NCBI GenBank assembly: GCA_015179125.1
Contig: WHVA01000217.1
Span: forward strand, 62,001 to 126,000
From: Gautieria morchelliformis
Lineage: Eukaryota; Basidiomycota; Agaricomycetes; Gomphales; Gomphaceae
Reading direction: 5' to 3'
Length of the DNA: 64,000 bases
Each line of letters opens with the position of its first letter. Position 1 is the first letter of the stretch. Shown here piece after piece: positions 43,655 to 54,969 of the stretch. The translations under genes were made by a program, and so were the position numbers. Under the pieces are notes generated by a model. It saw only the letters and a program-made list of their open reading frames with translations, had not been told where the DNA came from and did no database searches.

Positions 43655-45425
43655 ATTTTTCCTGATGACGGTACCCGACTCGACTCCATGGCACAGCTTC
43701 TGCAGGGCAGACATCGATAGCGGTTCTCTGGCAGTCAGGATGCAGCCCATTACCAAGCGAAAGCGAGACTGGAAATCGTCGTCATCCGTCAAGTCATCGC
43801 CATCCTCGAATATCTGCTTGAGAATACCGAGATACAGGTTATCCATCCCACGGAACTTCTCGTCTAAAAGCTCCTCCAGTTGCTCAACAGGATCCCGACC
43901 AAACTTTCCATCTCCTTTGACAAATCGACAAGCCGTGGACGCCCAATTAAAAAAACCTTCAGATTTTTCGACTAATGGTCGACGCCAGCCATCGTTGGGC
44001 CATTTGCGCTCGAGGGCCGTAATGTGACCTAGTTGGTCTTGAATAAAGCGGGCGACGGCATCGGCAGGGTTCGGGTCAATATCCTGTATGGACCTGGAAA
44101 GTACGTGCGTCTTCCCAAGAAGGGCGCCCTGGATGTCTTGTTCGGCACGGGAGGTGATGAGAACGCGGAAGTTAGGTGGCAGTTCTGCAGCCTCGTTGCC
44201 AAGGACAGACAAGAGACCCTGGCGAGATGCTGGGTCTCCGCTCTCATCCAATGCATCAATGACGCACGCGTGTGGTCCGAAGTGCTCTCTGCCATCCGAT
44301 CACTTTCACCAACGATGCTTTGCGTTGAGGGTCCAGATCAGCCAGATCACGAGCAATAGTGCTGAAGAGATTGTCGGGGGATCGCTGCGCCTGATGAGCG
44401 TGGTCAAAACAGTACGACGATCCGAGACGTCTGAGTGTATCAAATCGTCGAGCGACCTCGTGAGCAATCGCGGACTTGCCGGAACCCGCAACATCATTCA
44501 GGAAAAATATCCGGGGGGTGTCTTCGCTATCCTGGTTGGCCCAATCGCAGATCTCCCCAATAACTTTCTCGCGAGTACCCGGCAAACAGCCTGTTGCCGG
44601 ATTGCATCTAGCTCCCGCTGCGTAGGGCATGTCATTAAGCCAAATTTCCCCGGCTGAGTGCAAAGTTTATAAGCCTCGGGAACGGGCGCTATTCGGAAAA
44701 CTCACACAGGTCGTCGACGTCATCCAGAACACGTAGTACTTTGATTGTATGATGAATGACGGCGTGTTCCTGTAACGCCCGCCTGAGATTGATGAACGTT
44801 TCCCCGTATTGTTCGACCATGCTGTCAACATATTTCGCGGTTCTTTTCCCTGAACAAAGATCATCAGCCATGGCCACCTGACAGTGGGTCAACCATACAG
44901 AAATCCTTGTTTTTTGCGTAGGCGCGCATAAAGTAGCTGCACTCTAACGTCTGGTACGCCAAGGATAAGATAACTAGCTTCTGCGATTCAATTTTCTGCA
45001 ACGGCTCTGCCAGACGGACGAATGCATAAGTGTCTCCAATAACTTTCGCCAGCCCATGGATGCTATCGTCCCGGTCCATCTGAGCCATGATCGTCTGGCC
45101 AAACGTCAGTATCTATCAAGCTGGTCCATGTGATAGATCTACCTTGTGCGCAATAGACAGGATAGACCATGCCATTTTGGCGTAAGGATGGACCTAGGAT
45201 CAAGCAAAGTGTGTACATGAGATGACCTGGGAGACCACCGACGTTTGAAACATACCTCAGAGATCCCATCCACGATCTTGGTAAACAGCTTGATCCTGTC
45301 CAGGAGTGGATCCCAAGTCCCCGATATTGTATTGAAGGGATCGATGGCGGAAGGGGCGACATGGGCCCCAGCCCTTGCACCAACAATTAGGGACGGCAGC
45401 GGGGTCCTTCCAGCAACTTTTATTC

Positions 45426-45635
45426 CTGCAGGAATACTTTGGGGTGGAGAGTGAACAGTTGGCTTACTAGAGAAGTGATCGTGGGCTTACGGTGCTGTCA
45501 TAGTGCCCTCAACGTTGTTCATTGCTCGCAGTGTTCGAGGTGGGTGGTAGGCGGAAAACGACAAGAGGCGCCGCATGGCACTTGGCGTTACTTGGGACCT
45601 GTCATCGAAGAAGGCCCGGCTATGGTTGCTCAATT
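45426..45635. promoter_or_regulatory. 5' flank of the NLR
   Basis: On the minus strand a CTGCAG acceptor at 45431-45426 precedes the first recognised coding exon, so a short first exon and the promoter must lie here or beyond. An ATG (ATGAACAACG) near 45513 could start it, but the phase across the candidate intron does not fit. Confidence 0.3.
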
Positions 45636-45780
45636 CTTAGAGCCCGTTCAGCTACAGAATTGCGTGGAATCACACAGCCAAAATGAAATGATGTCGATTC
45701 CAGATGATTCCGGAAATCGCGTGAGATTGTGTGACTGTTCGGCTGGCACAATTTTGAAAAATGCCTACTTTTGCTATTGG
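45636..45780 (+). repeat. Dispersed repeat R, first part
   Basis: AGAGCCCGTTCAGCTACAG... to TTTTGCTATTGG. The reverse complement of 51691-51836 is nearly the same sequence. The repeat continues at 49289-49320, on the far side of the left TIR element, so that element sits inside it. 51654-51836 gives the uninterrupted form. Confidence 0.7.
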
Positions 45781-45881
45781 CCCAGTGAAAAGTGCCTCTG
45801 GTGAGATCTGGCACCTGCTGGCTCAAAGCATGAGATCTGAGATCTGGTAGGATCGGGAAATGCAGATACCAAATTATCTTA

Positions 45882-46242
45882 CACTGCAGGCATATAAAAG
45901 TTTTCTTGTCTGAAAAACTGTTGAAAAAACTGGAAAGAAATTCCAAATATTTTGTGTTTTTATTAGAATTTGTTGAGCAAGAAAATGGTAAAAAAATTAA
46001 AAGTTTTTTTCAAGGTTTTTTATGGGTTTCTTTGTGTTTTCACAAAGAAACTTATAAAAAGACATAAAAAACCCTGCAAAAAACCTTAAAATTTTTTACA
46101 ATTTTCTTGCTCAACAAATTCTAACAAAAATACAAAATTTTGTTAAAGTTTTTTCACATTAAAAACACTAAAAAAAATTGGAATTTCTTTACAATTTTTT
46201 GAACAGTTTTTCAGACCAGAAAATCTTTATATGCCTCCAGTG
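45882..46242. mobile_element. MITE, 361 bp, target duplication TTA
   Basis: Long inverted arms of about 150 bp (CACTGCAGGCATATAAA at one end, CTTTATATGCCTCCAGTG at the other) around an AT-rich centre, with TTA at 45879-45881 and 46243-46245. The right TIR element lacks it and shows the empty site (ATCTTAGTAAG on its reverse strand, near 50975). A CACTG end with a 3-bp duplication fits the CACTA or PIF/Harbinger superfamilies. Confidence 0.9.
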
Positions 46243-47159
46243 TTAGTAAGCATGCAATTCCTGAAACTCAGAATACTCTTTCCAAACCAGTGAGAATTGT
46301 GAAAACATCGAAGAAACTCCAGGAAAAGGTTCCGTGAATCTGCGAATTTGAGTTAGATAGATACTTACTTAGGGGTTTCATTGAAGGTGAAAATTGAAAT
46401 ACGCCCAGCTAGTCATTTCGAGCCCAGCCAGTGTATATAGTTCACGCGTCGAAGTTTGTTTTGGTTTCCCCTCTCTCTCCACATCACCCACCACCATGCC
46501 ATCGCTAGTTCAGTACATGCAAAGTCGCCGTCCTGTTGTCATTGTCGTTGAGTCTAGTACATGCTCTCATCTCCAGTGGGTATCACTGCACTCCTGACCC
46601 TGTATTTCCTCAGCAGCCTCTGCATGCTCGCTCGATAGCGTAGCTCTCCGGCTCCACAGTCGTGCCACTCACCTCACGTTATGCACCTGCGTGATCCCGA
46701 GATCGTGCCGTCAGCAGCTGTAGTGCTCAGAGGCCTCCGCTGTGCGCTCCCGCTCCGCCGTCTCTCTTCTCTGTCTCGCGCGCAATGACCCATCTATTCT
46801 AGCTGTTAGGCCCCGCTTTCTTGCTTCTGGCTAATACCCTGTCCTCTGCATCTGCACTAGACCGTGTGCAATGAGTCAAGCCTCATCGTCAGCCACGTTG
46901 CATCTCGGACGGTACATTCGTGCCATATGTTATAGACATGGTGCATATATACATATTATGCTGACTCTTTCCCTTTCCTTTCTCATGTCTTCCTGCCTTG
47001 ATTTTTCATGCATTCATTTCAGCTCGGATTTGGGGTTGCAGTGGGACGTGGCAACGTATGGATATGGGAAGCAGTAGGCGGTAGGTAGTTCCCCTCACAT
47101 AACACTAACAGCCTCCCCTTCTAGGCTTCATACCTCCCACCGCCCTCCAGCACACGGAC

Positions 47160-49022
47160 ATGAACTTATACCAATGGTACGTCCCGTTGCCCAGTCCCTC
47201 GTGTCTTGTACCGAAACCCACTTGGTGCTCCCTACACTCCACCATCCCACCCCTCACATCCCACACCACCCTCCCACCTCACGGTGGGCCCTTCCCACCC
47301 CTGCCCATGGGGCACGAGCTCATGAAGCTCTTCCCGACCTGTCCCCCGAGTGGTGGCACCTTCCCGCACGACGCCCACACCCACCGCCACGTGGGGGGAT
47401 TCTTCCCTGTGGAGGACGCACGCTGCCCGTGCAAGGCAGGTGCGGGGAGCGACCTTGAGAAGAATAGGCAGCTGCAGTGCGGCCGCAGCGCGTGGTGCCG
47501 GACGTTGGTTTGGACTGCAGGAGCGTGCGTTTTTTGGGGGCCGGGACAGGGCCGGGCGCGTGCCCCAGATGGCGGGGGTTCTTCAAGACAGCGCCTGCAG
47601 GGGAGTTCAGTGGCACGGCCGAGCGCGAGTTTCATGTCGGCGGGGCCCAGGGACGAGTCTGTCAAGATTGGTTTTCAGGCGTTAATATTGTGTATTAGTG
47701 AACACAGCGAATGTCCGAATGACTTGTGCGAATAAGTATGCCGTTCGGCAAATAAGTGAACCAATGAATGTTCACGAAACAAGAGGGTTGCCCGAACGGG
47801 GCTCGCCCTATCTACAGTCGTAGCAAAATAGCTCGCAGCACTTGACGATGTAATGTACAAGATATCGCGGAAGGGCTGTCTAAGTTTCGACGGTCCCTTC
47901 GCTGGCGAAGGTGCTCCTTCAGAGCCCTTCGCCAACAGCACAGAAAATAGTTCGAAGGCTAAGGTAACGAAGATGAAGTACGAGAACTCACCAGTGATGC
48001 CTAAGTCCTTGGCTGGTTGAAGATGGAAATCTTCAAGGAGAGGCTCACGATGATGATCACAGCGAGGTCAAGTTTGCACAAGATGGGCGACGTATGATAA
48101 TTGAACTGGGGAATATACATGCGAATGTAAACTACTTATATCTAATGCTCGTACGGTATCAGCGAATGGGAAAGAGGCTGTCACAAGTCAGGGTTGGATA
48201 GGGGTGCGCAGTCATGATACTAAGGAGATGGAATAAACATACAATAGAGTGAGGGAGGGGTGCGAACATGAAACGACGGAGAGTAAAGGTGGCGAAGGTA
48301 CTTATGCACAAAACCATGTCTTGGGACCCGCATACATGTCACCCTGCACGGACTCTTCATCCACTGGGTCGATCCCACACGACCTATGGAAGGAACGCTC
48401 CGCGCACATCCTTTGGCCATACGAAAACCCAAAGGGGTTGGATTTAAGAAGATGATGGGGTTAGTGATGAATCATTACGCCGGGTAAATGGTATCGATCG
48501 TATTTGATGGCGTGCCTTGTTGGCGAAATGTGCGAGCAGCGAATAGCGGTTCGGCGAAATGCGGCGAAGGGTGAACGGAGAGAACATAGAGGAGGCGTGG
48601 CCGAAGGGAGGGGCGAAGCCGAGCGAAGCCGGAGGAGGAGTAGCGAACGAGGAAATGGGGGTAACAAGGTGCAGGAAATACATAGGCCATGACAATCCGA
48701 TTGTCAGAACACCATCGGGAGAGGGTCGAGCAGAGGAGGTGGTAGACCCGGTGATGACTTGTCAAGTCGGTCCAAAGCCGTCGGTCGTGCGTTCAACGGC
48801 GCCGCGATGGTAACGGGCTTGAATCAGCGAACATCGGGTGCCGAACACGACAATGGCGATCAGAACGAACATGGAAATGGGGTGAGAAATGTCATGACAG
48901 AGTACCTGAGTTATGAAGAATAAACGCGTCATGACAGAGTCCCCCACAAAGCAGCGCAAGGGCCTGGGGCTGGAGAGCACGGCTGATGTCGATGCGTCGC
49001 TGGCGAGCTACTACTGTAGTTG
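47160..49022 (+). pseudogene. Open frame of TIR element copy 1, split by solo LTR
   Basis: Frame with MGHELMKLFPTCPPSGGTFP, DLEKNRQLQCGRSAW and SFMSAGPRDES up to 47659, interrupted by the solo LTR and resuming to ASYYCS at 49022. The right copy holds the same frame unbroken. Product unknown. The high GC content stands out from the AT-rich element ends. It may be captured host sequence and not a true protein. Confidence 0.35.
47660..48936 (+). mobile_element. Solo LTR B, third copy (1277 bp)
   Basis: Starts TGTCAAGATTGG, ends ACGCGTCATGACA, with exact duplication GAGTC (47655-47659 and 48937-48941). Longer than the other copies, partly through an extra GTCATGACAGAG-flanked stretch at its end. 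Disrupts the open frame of TIR element copy 1. Confidence 0.9.
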
Positions 49023-49326
49023 ACCTTTCTAGTCCAATGTATCTATCTATATCTATATGCAAAATATATTATATTATCAACTATTAAATTGACACCAGAA
49101 TCTGCCATACAGGGCCATATACTGGAAATACTAATACATATGGTGCGCCAGATCTGGCCAGTCCTCGAAGCAAATCTGCGATTTTGGCCAATGGCATAGT
49201 CTCAATTATCTGGCGACGTCTGGCGAGTGCGGGGTGTCATTTGGCTGCCATATCTCACCATATCTGGCCAGAGTCTGTTTTCACTGGGTTTCATGGGTAA
49301 TTTGGAATTCTGGTTCTGACCTGAGA

Positions 49327-51044
49327 CCCAGTGAAAACAGACTCTGGCCAGATATGGTGAGATATGGCAGCGAAATGACACCCCGCACTTGCCAGACGTC
49401 GCCAGATAATTGAGACTATGCCATTGGCCAAAATCGCAGATTTGCTTCGAGGACTGGCCAGATCTGGCGCACCATATGTATTAGTATGTCCAGTATATGG
49501 CCCTGTATGGCAGATTCTGGTCTCAATTTAATAGTTGATAATATAATATATTTTGCATATAGATATAGATAGGTACATTGGACTAGAAAGGTCAACTACA
49601 GTAGTAGCTTGCCATCGACGCATAGACGTCGGCCACGCTCTCCAGCCCCAGCCCCAGCCCCAGGCCCTTGCGCTGCTTCGTGGGGGACTCGTCCCTGGGC
49701 CCTGGCAACATGAAACTTGTGCTCGGCCACGCCGGTGAACTCCCCTGCAGGCACTGCCTTGAAGAACACCCGCAGTCTGGGGCACGCGCCTGGCCCTGTC
49801 CCCACCCACGAAAAACGCACGCTCCTGCAGTCCAAACCAATGTCCCCCGCCATGCACCATGGCCATGCTTGCGCCGCAGCTGCCTATTCTTCTCGAGGTC
49901 ACTCCCCGCACCCGCTTCGCATGGGCACCGCACGTCCTCCACGGGGAAGCCCCCAACGTCGCGGTGGGCGTGGGGGTCATGTGGGAAGGTGCCACCGCTC
50001 GGGGGACAGGTCGGGACGAGCTTCATGAGCTCGTGCCCCATGGGCAGGGGTGGGAAGGGCCCTCCGTGAGGTGGGAGGGCGGTGCGGGATGTGAGGGGTT
50101 GGATGGTGGAGTCTAGCGAGCACTGAGTGGTGTTCGGTATGAGACACGAGGTAGGCAACGGGACGTACCATCGGGAACTACCTACCGCTTCCCATCTGTA
50201 CATTGCCAAATCCCGCTGCAACCCCAAATCCGAGCTGAAATGAATGCATGGAAAATCGAAGTAGGAAGACGTGAGAAAGGAAAGGGAAAGCATCAGTATA
50301 ATATGTATATATGCACCATGTATATACCATATGGCACAAATGTACCTTCCAAGATGCAACACGGCTGACGATGAGGCGTGACTCATTGTACACGGTCTAG
50401 TGCAGACGCAGAGGGCAGGGCAGTAGCTAAAAGCAAGAAAGCAGGGACTAACGGCTAGAATAGAGGAGTCATTGCACACGAGACAAAGAGAGATGGTGGA
50501 GCAGGAACGCACAGCGGAGGCCTCCGAGCACTAGAGCTGCTGACAGCACAATCTCGGGATCACGCAGGTGCATAACATGAGGTGAGTGACGCGACTGTGC
50601 AGCCGGAGAGCTATGCTATCGAGCGCACAGAGGCTGCTGAGGAGATACATGGTCAGGAGTGCAGTGATACACAAGATGAGAGAGTGTACTAGACTCAACG
50701 ACGATGACAACAGGGCGGCGACTATGTGTGTAGTGAACTAGTGTGGTGGGTGACGTGGAGAGAAAGGGGAAACAAAAACCAAACCAAACTTCGACGCACG
50801 AACTATACATGCCAGCTGGGCTCAAAATGACTAGCTAGGTGTATTTCAATTTTCAACTTCGACGGAATATCTACCTAGGTCAAATTCGCAGACTCACGGA
50901 ACTTTTTCCTGGAGTTTCTTCGATGTTTTCACAATTCTCACTTGTCTGAGGTTTCAGGAATTGCATGCTTACTAAGATAATTTGGTATATCTCACACTCT
51001 GAGCCAGCTGGCGCCATATCTCGCCAGAGGCACTTTTCACTGGG
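49327..51044 (-). mobile_element. TIR element copy 2 (right), 1718 bp
   Basis: CCCAGTGAAAA at 49327 and TTTTCACTGGG at 51044, flanked by the exact 7-bp repeat CCTGAGA (49320-49326 and 51045-51051), which fits a target duplication. Head to head with copy 1 across 38 nt, so the region forms a near-perfect palindrome. It lacks both the MITE and the LTR found in copy 1. Confidence 0.75.
49592..50512 (-). CDS. Hypothetical 306-residue open frame in TIR element copy 2
   Basis: Uninterrupted from 50512 to 49592. The N-terminal part (CNDSSILAVSPCFLAF...) is low-complexity translation of transcript-like AT-rich sequence. The C-terminal half is proline-, glycine- and cysteine-rich (PPHGGPFPPLPMGHELMKL, DLEKNRQL, GTLVWTAGACVF) and ends in a (GL)4 stretch made by a GCCCCA hexamer repeat, then ASYYCS. 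No domain recognised, and an alternative frame is open over the same part. It could be a captured gene fragment or chance openness of GC-rich DNA. Confidence 0.3.
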   Translation of the reverse strand: MRSCSTISLCLVCNDSSILAVSPCFLAFSYCPALCVCTRPCTMSHASSSAVLHLGRYICAIWYIHGAYIHIILMLSLSFLTSSYFDFPCIHFSSDLGLQRDLAMYRWEAVGSSRWYVPLPTSCLIPNTTQCSLDSTIQPLTSRTALPPHGGPFPPLPMGHELMKLVPTCPPSGGTFPHDPHAHRDVGGFPVEDVRCPCEAGAGSDLEKNRQLRRKHGHGAWRGTLVWTAGACVFRGWGQGQARAPDCGCSSRQCLQGSSPAWPSTSFMLPGPRDESPTKQRKGLGLGLGLESVADVYASMASYYCS

Positions 51045-51579
51045 CCTGAGAGCTCGTTCAGCTACGGAATTGTAATTTACAATTGGAAAATCCAATGCCA
51101 ATTAGGATGGTGCAGTCTTGCGATTTCATTTGCTGCATTTCAGCCCGCCGAACGCAACACCACCATCTGTGTGATTTTGCTCAATTTCACTTAAACCAGC
51201 CGAACACTCTAGTAACTACACTTCTGCTGTCACGTGACAGTGTAGTCAATGTTGCGTCATTTGGAAGCATGCCCTGTCTCGATCGAGACAGGGCACATTG
51301 GAGAGGCTCCATAAACACCAGAAGGCCGTCCAAAGGGCCATTTTGTTGGTGCTTACAGGTGCCCTTGCCACTGCTATAACATTTTCTATCAAAAATGGCA
51401 CTTAGACAAAAAAACAACCACCTAATTACATAAATGTGCATGAACTTTGTTGCCAGTGCAATGCAGTAAAAGCAAGGGTTGCCGCTGCCTTCTGATTCTG
51501 CTTGAGTACCTCACGTGCTTGGAGGAGCGTGATGGCTGAATAGATACTTTCCTTTTTGGGCTTGTCCGAGCTGGGACTG
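51045..51579. other. Repeat fragments and two perfect palindromes; no gene
   Basis: 51045-51075 resembles the start of repeat R (GAGCTCGTTCAGCTACGG). Perfect palindromes are centred near 51234 (arms TGTCAC) and 51283 (13-bp arms TGCCCTGTCTCGA). The rest is unassigned. Confidence 0.5.
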
Positions 51580-51905
51580 GCCATGATGCAATGTCTAGGG
51601 CAGTGTGGTGTAATGATGGAAAGTGATTTGGTTTTTGAAATAATGTGGAATTTAGGTCAGAACCAGAATTCCAAATTACCCATGAAAATTGCAATAGCAA
51701 AAGTAGGCATTTTCCAAAATTGTGCCAGCTGAACAGTCACACAATCTCACGCGATTTCCGGAATCATCTGGAATCGACATCATTTCATTTTGGCTGTGTG
51801 ATTCGATGCAATTCTGTAGCCGAACGGGCTCTGAATTCCACATTATTTCAAAAACCAAATTGCTTTCTGTCATTACACCACACTGCCCTAGACATTGCAT
51901 CATGG
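51580..51905. mobile_element. Fold-back repeat with repeat R in its centre
   Basis: Inverted arms of about 70 bp (CATGATGCAATGTCTAGGG... at 51582 and its complement ending near 51903) surround a full copy of repeat R in reverse (51654-51836). It has the shape of a MITE. No clear target duplication. It abuts the truncated start of copia-3. Confidence 0.6.
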
Positions 51906-54300
51906 CGACTCTTACTCTCAAAGAAGACCGTGGCAAGCTGGAAGCCAAGGCGGATGAAGGCAGGTGGGTCGGATATAGCGACGAAAGCAAGGGGCACAGA
52001 GTTTACTGGCCTGGCAAACGTCACGTAACCCCATTGAGCGCAACATTGCGTTCAACAAATCCATCCTGGTCATCCCGAGTGACGCACAGACTGAGGGGGA
52101 GCTAGCCACCCAGAACAGTCAAGGCGCCACTCAACACGACCAACTGCCCGCACTTCTGCCTCCAGCTGCACCGCGTGTCAATCCTCCTGCGCCGCGAGTC
52201 GATCCTCTTGAAGGGTTCGAGGCACCGGATCCTCCAGAGGACCAGCCACAAGGTAGGGGACATAGGGTGCGAAAACCCTCTGCATACATATGGGACATCA
52301 CCAACGGTGCAGGTGGCAGCACCGGTCGCGCGAATGCCCCTATGTACCCCAAGGGTCTGCCCATCCCCACCAGGAACATGGCTCTAGCGGTCCTGGAGGA
52401 GCTGGGAGAGGACAACATGGAAGCTGAGGGGGTGATGCATCGCCCTCTCGAACTTTTGATGGCGGCGGGTACCTAGAGTGTGGGAACCGACCCGGTTAGT
52501 CTGAACGACATGGGCTCACATGAAGACTGGCCGGCATGGGACATGTCCATAAAGCATGAGCTGAACCAGCACACCGAGCTAAGGACTTGGGACCTTGTGG
52601 AACCCCCAGGAGGTGTGAACATAGTGGTCAGCAAACTGGTATTCCACTACAAACATGACGCCAGCGGCAAAGTTGTGAATCACAAGACAAGGCTCGTCGC
52701 ACAAGGCTTTTCACAAGCAGAAGGGATAGACTACAACAAGGCATTTTCCCCTACCACTAAACTTTCTGCCATCCGCATCATCGTGGCTATTGCCGTCAGA
52801 AACGACTGGGAGCTTGAGCAGACAGAAATAGACAGCGCATATCTCAACACCCCAATCACCGAGGTAGTTTACATGCGTCAGGCAAAAGGGTATGAGACCC
52901 CTGACAAGGAGCACCATGTTTGCCGCCTCAACAGCGCAATTTACGGCCTGAAGCAATCAGGCAGAGAGTGGTATGACATGTTCTGCAGGATCATGTTTAA
53001 ATTCAGGTTTACATGATGTGAGGTCAAGCACGCTGTATTCTACAGGTATATTGGGCAAGACACCCTCATTGTTGCTGTAGACATCGACGATATTACCATG
53101 GCCGGGAACTCCAGGGGTGCGATCCGCAGGTTCAAGGACAAACTGCACACCATACTCAAGATCAAGGATCTTGGGGACTTGCACTGGCTACTGGGGATAG
53201 AAGTAAAGAGAGATCACAAGTTACACACGATCTCCCTGTCGTAGCATGCCTATATCCAGAAAATACTCAAGAGATTCAACTTACAGGACACTAACCCGCT
53301 CGGAACCCCACTTGACCCTCACCACAAGCTCTCTCTGTCACAATCCCCATCCACCCTGCACCAGTTCGAAGATATGCACGGCATACCTTACAGGGAAGCC
53401 ATCGGCTCCCTCATGTATGCAGCACTGGGCACCTGCCCAGACATCTCTTTCGCCGTATCATTCCTTTCGCAGTTTATGCAAAATCCTGGAAGACCGCACT
53501 GGGAGGTGGTCAAATGAGTCCTCCATTACCTCAGAGGGATGAAAGACGTGAGTCTTGTCATTGGAGGAATGGGAAAGGGACTCGAGGCATTCTCAGACAC
53601 GGATTGGGCATACCAAGAACACTGCCACTTGATATCCGGCTATGTCTTCACAATAGGAGGCGGCGGGGTCTCCTGGAGCTCAAAGAAACAAGCCATTATT
53701 GCGCTATTGACCACAGAGGCTGAGTATATCATGGCGACGCATGTGGCAAAGGAGGCGCTGTGGATAAGGATGTTGAGATTGCCCACCCCCTCAAGAAACC
53801 CATCACCATACATCTCGACAACATCTCCGCCATTTCCATTACAAAAAATGACAAATATCACCCTCGTACAAAGCATATTGATATTCGGTATCATTCATAC
53901 ATCATTCGGTCCAGGAAAAGCTACTCAGTATCGACTATGTACCCACCGCAGACATGGCAGCAGATATGTTTACGAAAGGGCTCCCCCAACACAAGGTCCT
54001 CCATATGAACCAGCTAGTTGGGCTGCATTCTGCTTAACGGGGAGTATTGGGATTAGAAGGGTAGCGGGGGGTAAGCGGAGAACCCAGGGGTGCGTCGGTT
54101 GCACCGGACGCACAGACTACAAGTGACTTAGTAGCCACAGTCAAGGATGACCGTTGCAGTATATGTATCAGACATGTAGATAGTGATACCTCAGTGAACT
54201 TCCCATTCACTGAGGTACATACCATTATGTATAGCTAGACGCACAGTAGCTCACCTAGTGTTGTAGCTCCTTATTGTCTAGCAACTGCACTACTTACAAC
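51905..54300 (+). pseudogene. Copia-3: 5'-truncated, decayed Ty1/copia pol with 3' LTR
   Basis: Begins inside the region after integrase (DDRGKLEAKADEGRWVGYS, HRVYWPGKR), then RT with TWDLVEPPGGVNIVVSKLV, GFSQAEGIDYNKAFSPT, YGLKQSGREWYDMF and VDIDD in place of YVDD near 53090, then RNase H with SDTDWAYQEHCHLISGY, LTTEAEYIMATH and HPRTKHIDIRYH, and VPTADMAADMFTKGLPQHK near 53960. Stops occur at 52474, 53014, 53241 and 53515, with frameshifts near 53780. A GGGGAG tract at 54041 precedes the presumed 3' LTR starting TATTGGGATTAG and reaching about 54300. No 5' LTR, gag or protease. Confidence 0.8.
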
Positions 54301-54957
54301 ACAAACTTCCATGGGCGTACTTTTTCACTGGCCCATATCAGAGCCATGACCAACCTGTCCCACCACACGCTCCCCTCAAGTCTTTCATGCCCGGCCCTGA
54401 ACCTATAATGTGTTTCCAGGCTCAGCCATCCATTTAGCAAACCAGAAATGCAGACACTGATATAAACATGCACCATCGGGCTTGTGTGCTGTCTCACCTT
54501 ACCTCACTATCAATTCCAAGTTTCATTCCTCTATCTCTGGTTTTTTTTTGCCATCTATACGAACCCAAGCTATTGTTCTTTTAGTGGCTGCGCATCAGAG
54601 CTAGAAAATCATGCTGAGTTCAATGGTTATGAGTAAAGCAGGAGCTTATACGCCGGGTTTGGACCTTTTTGGTGCATTTAGCCTGCTCTTGAAATCCTCT
54701 GGGAGTCAGCAGCATACCACCCTGTCCAGAATCCCGAGGCTGATATTGGGGATCAGGGGTGAACCAATACCAATTATGGTTCACACCAACTACATCCTAC
54801 CCCAGCAACAATGAGGACGGAGATGGGAGTATGTTGGGTCTGCGTGTTGAGGAAGGCTTTGGGGAATAATATGTGGAAAAGCATTGAGAGCAAAGTAGAG
54901 ACAGCACTCATGTGCGCTGTCGAGGCAACGAGGGGATGGAGTGCATGGGGATGGTGA
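54301..54957. other. No recognised gene
   Basis: About 650 bp between copia-3 and the gypsy gag fragment. Nothing supported on either strand. Confidence 0.35.
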
Positions 54958-54969
54958 ATGGGGAGCAGG

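Larger units (their letters stand above)
39233..45425 (-). pseudogene. Fungal NLR: N-terminal STAND region, NACHT, 16 WD40 repeats, inactivated
   Basis: Minus-strand gene. The N-terminal exons (45425-44690) read LFTKIVDGISE, VHPYAKMAWSILS, AQMDRDDSIHGLAKVIGD and AYQTLECSYFMRAYAKNKDF, an effector-side region seen in many Agaricomycete NACHT proteins. NACHT: GCLPGTREKVIGEICDWANQ, Walker A GSGKSAIAHEV near 44480, Walker B VIDALDES near 44250, VLITSRAEQDIQ. The helical part follows, including LHTSFRDFLTDRARSG (42000-41920) and a GTGAGT...TTCAG intron at 41580-41535. Sixteen WD40 repeats cover 41320-39240. Three defects: a frame-changing deletion between RALRTTR and VIDALDES, a 1.6 kb insertion (42055-43654) and an in-frame TGA at 41003-41005 in WD repeat 3. 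Such proteins act as cytosolic receptors for non-self or cell death; this copy should be silent. Confidence 0.8.
45781..49288 (+). mobile_element. TIR element copy 1 (left), carrying a MITE and a solo LTR
   Basis: Ends CCCAGTGAAAAG and TTTTCACTGGG are inverted. Inside the ends lie repeated CTGGC(C/G)AGAT words. Without the MITE (45882-46242) and LTR (47660-48936) it is about 1.86 kb and matches the right copy (49327-51044) in reverse. No transposase motif was seen, so it is probably non-autonomous. Its inner GC-rich part (47160-47659, 48942-49022) holds an open frame ending ASYYCS, also present in the right copy. No clear target duplication around this copy. Confidence 0.65.

Noticed and set aside
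47279..47685. Multiple overlapping frames in the GC-rich part of the left TIR element
   Set aside because: High GC opens several frames at once; only the frame shared with the right copy was kept, at low confidence.
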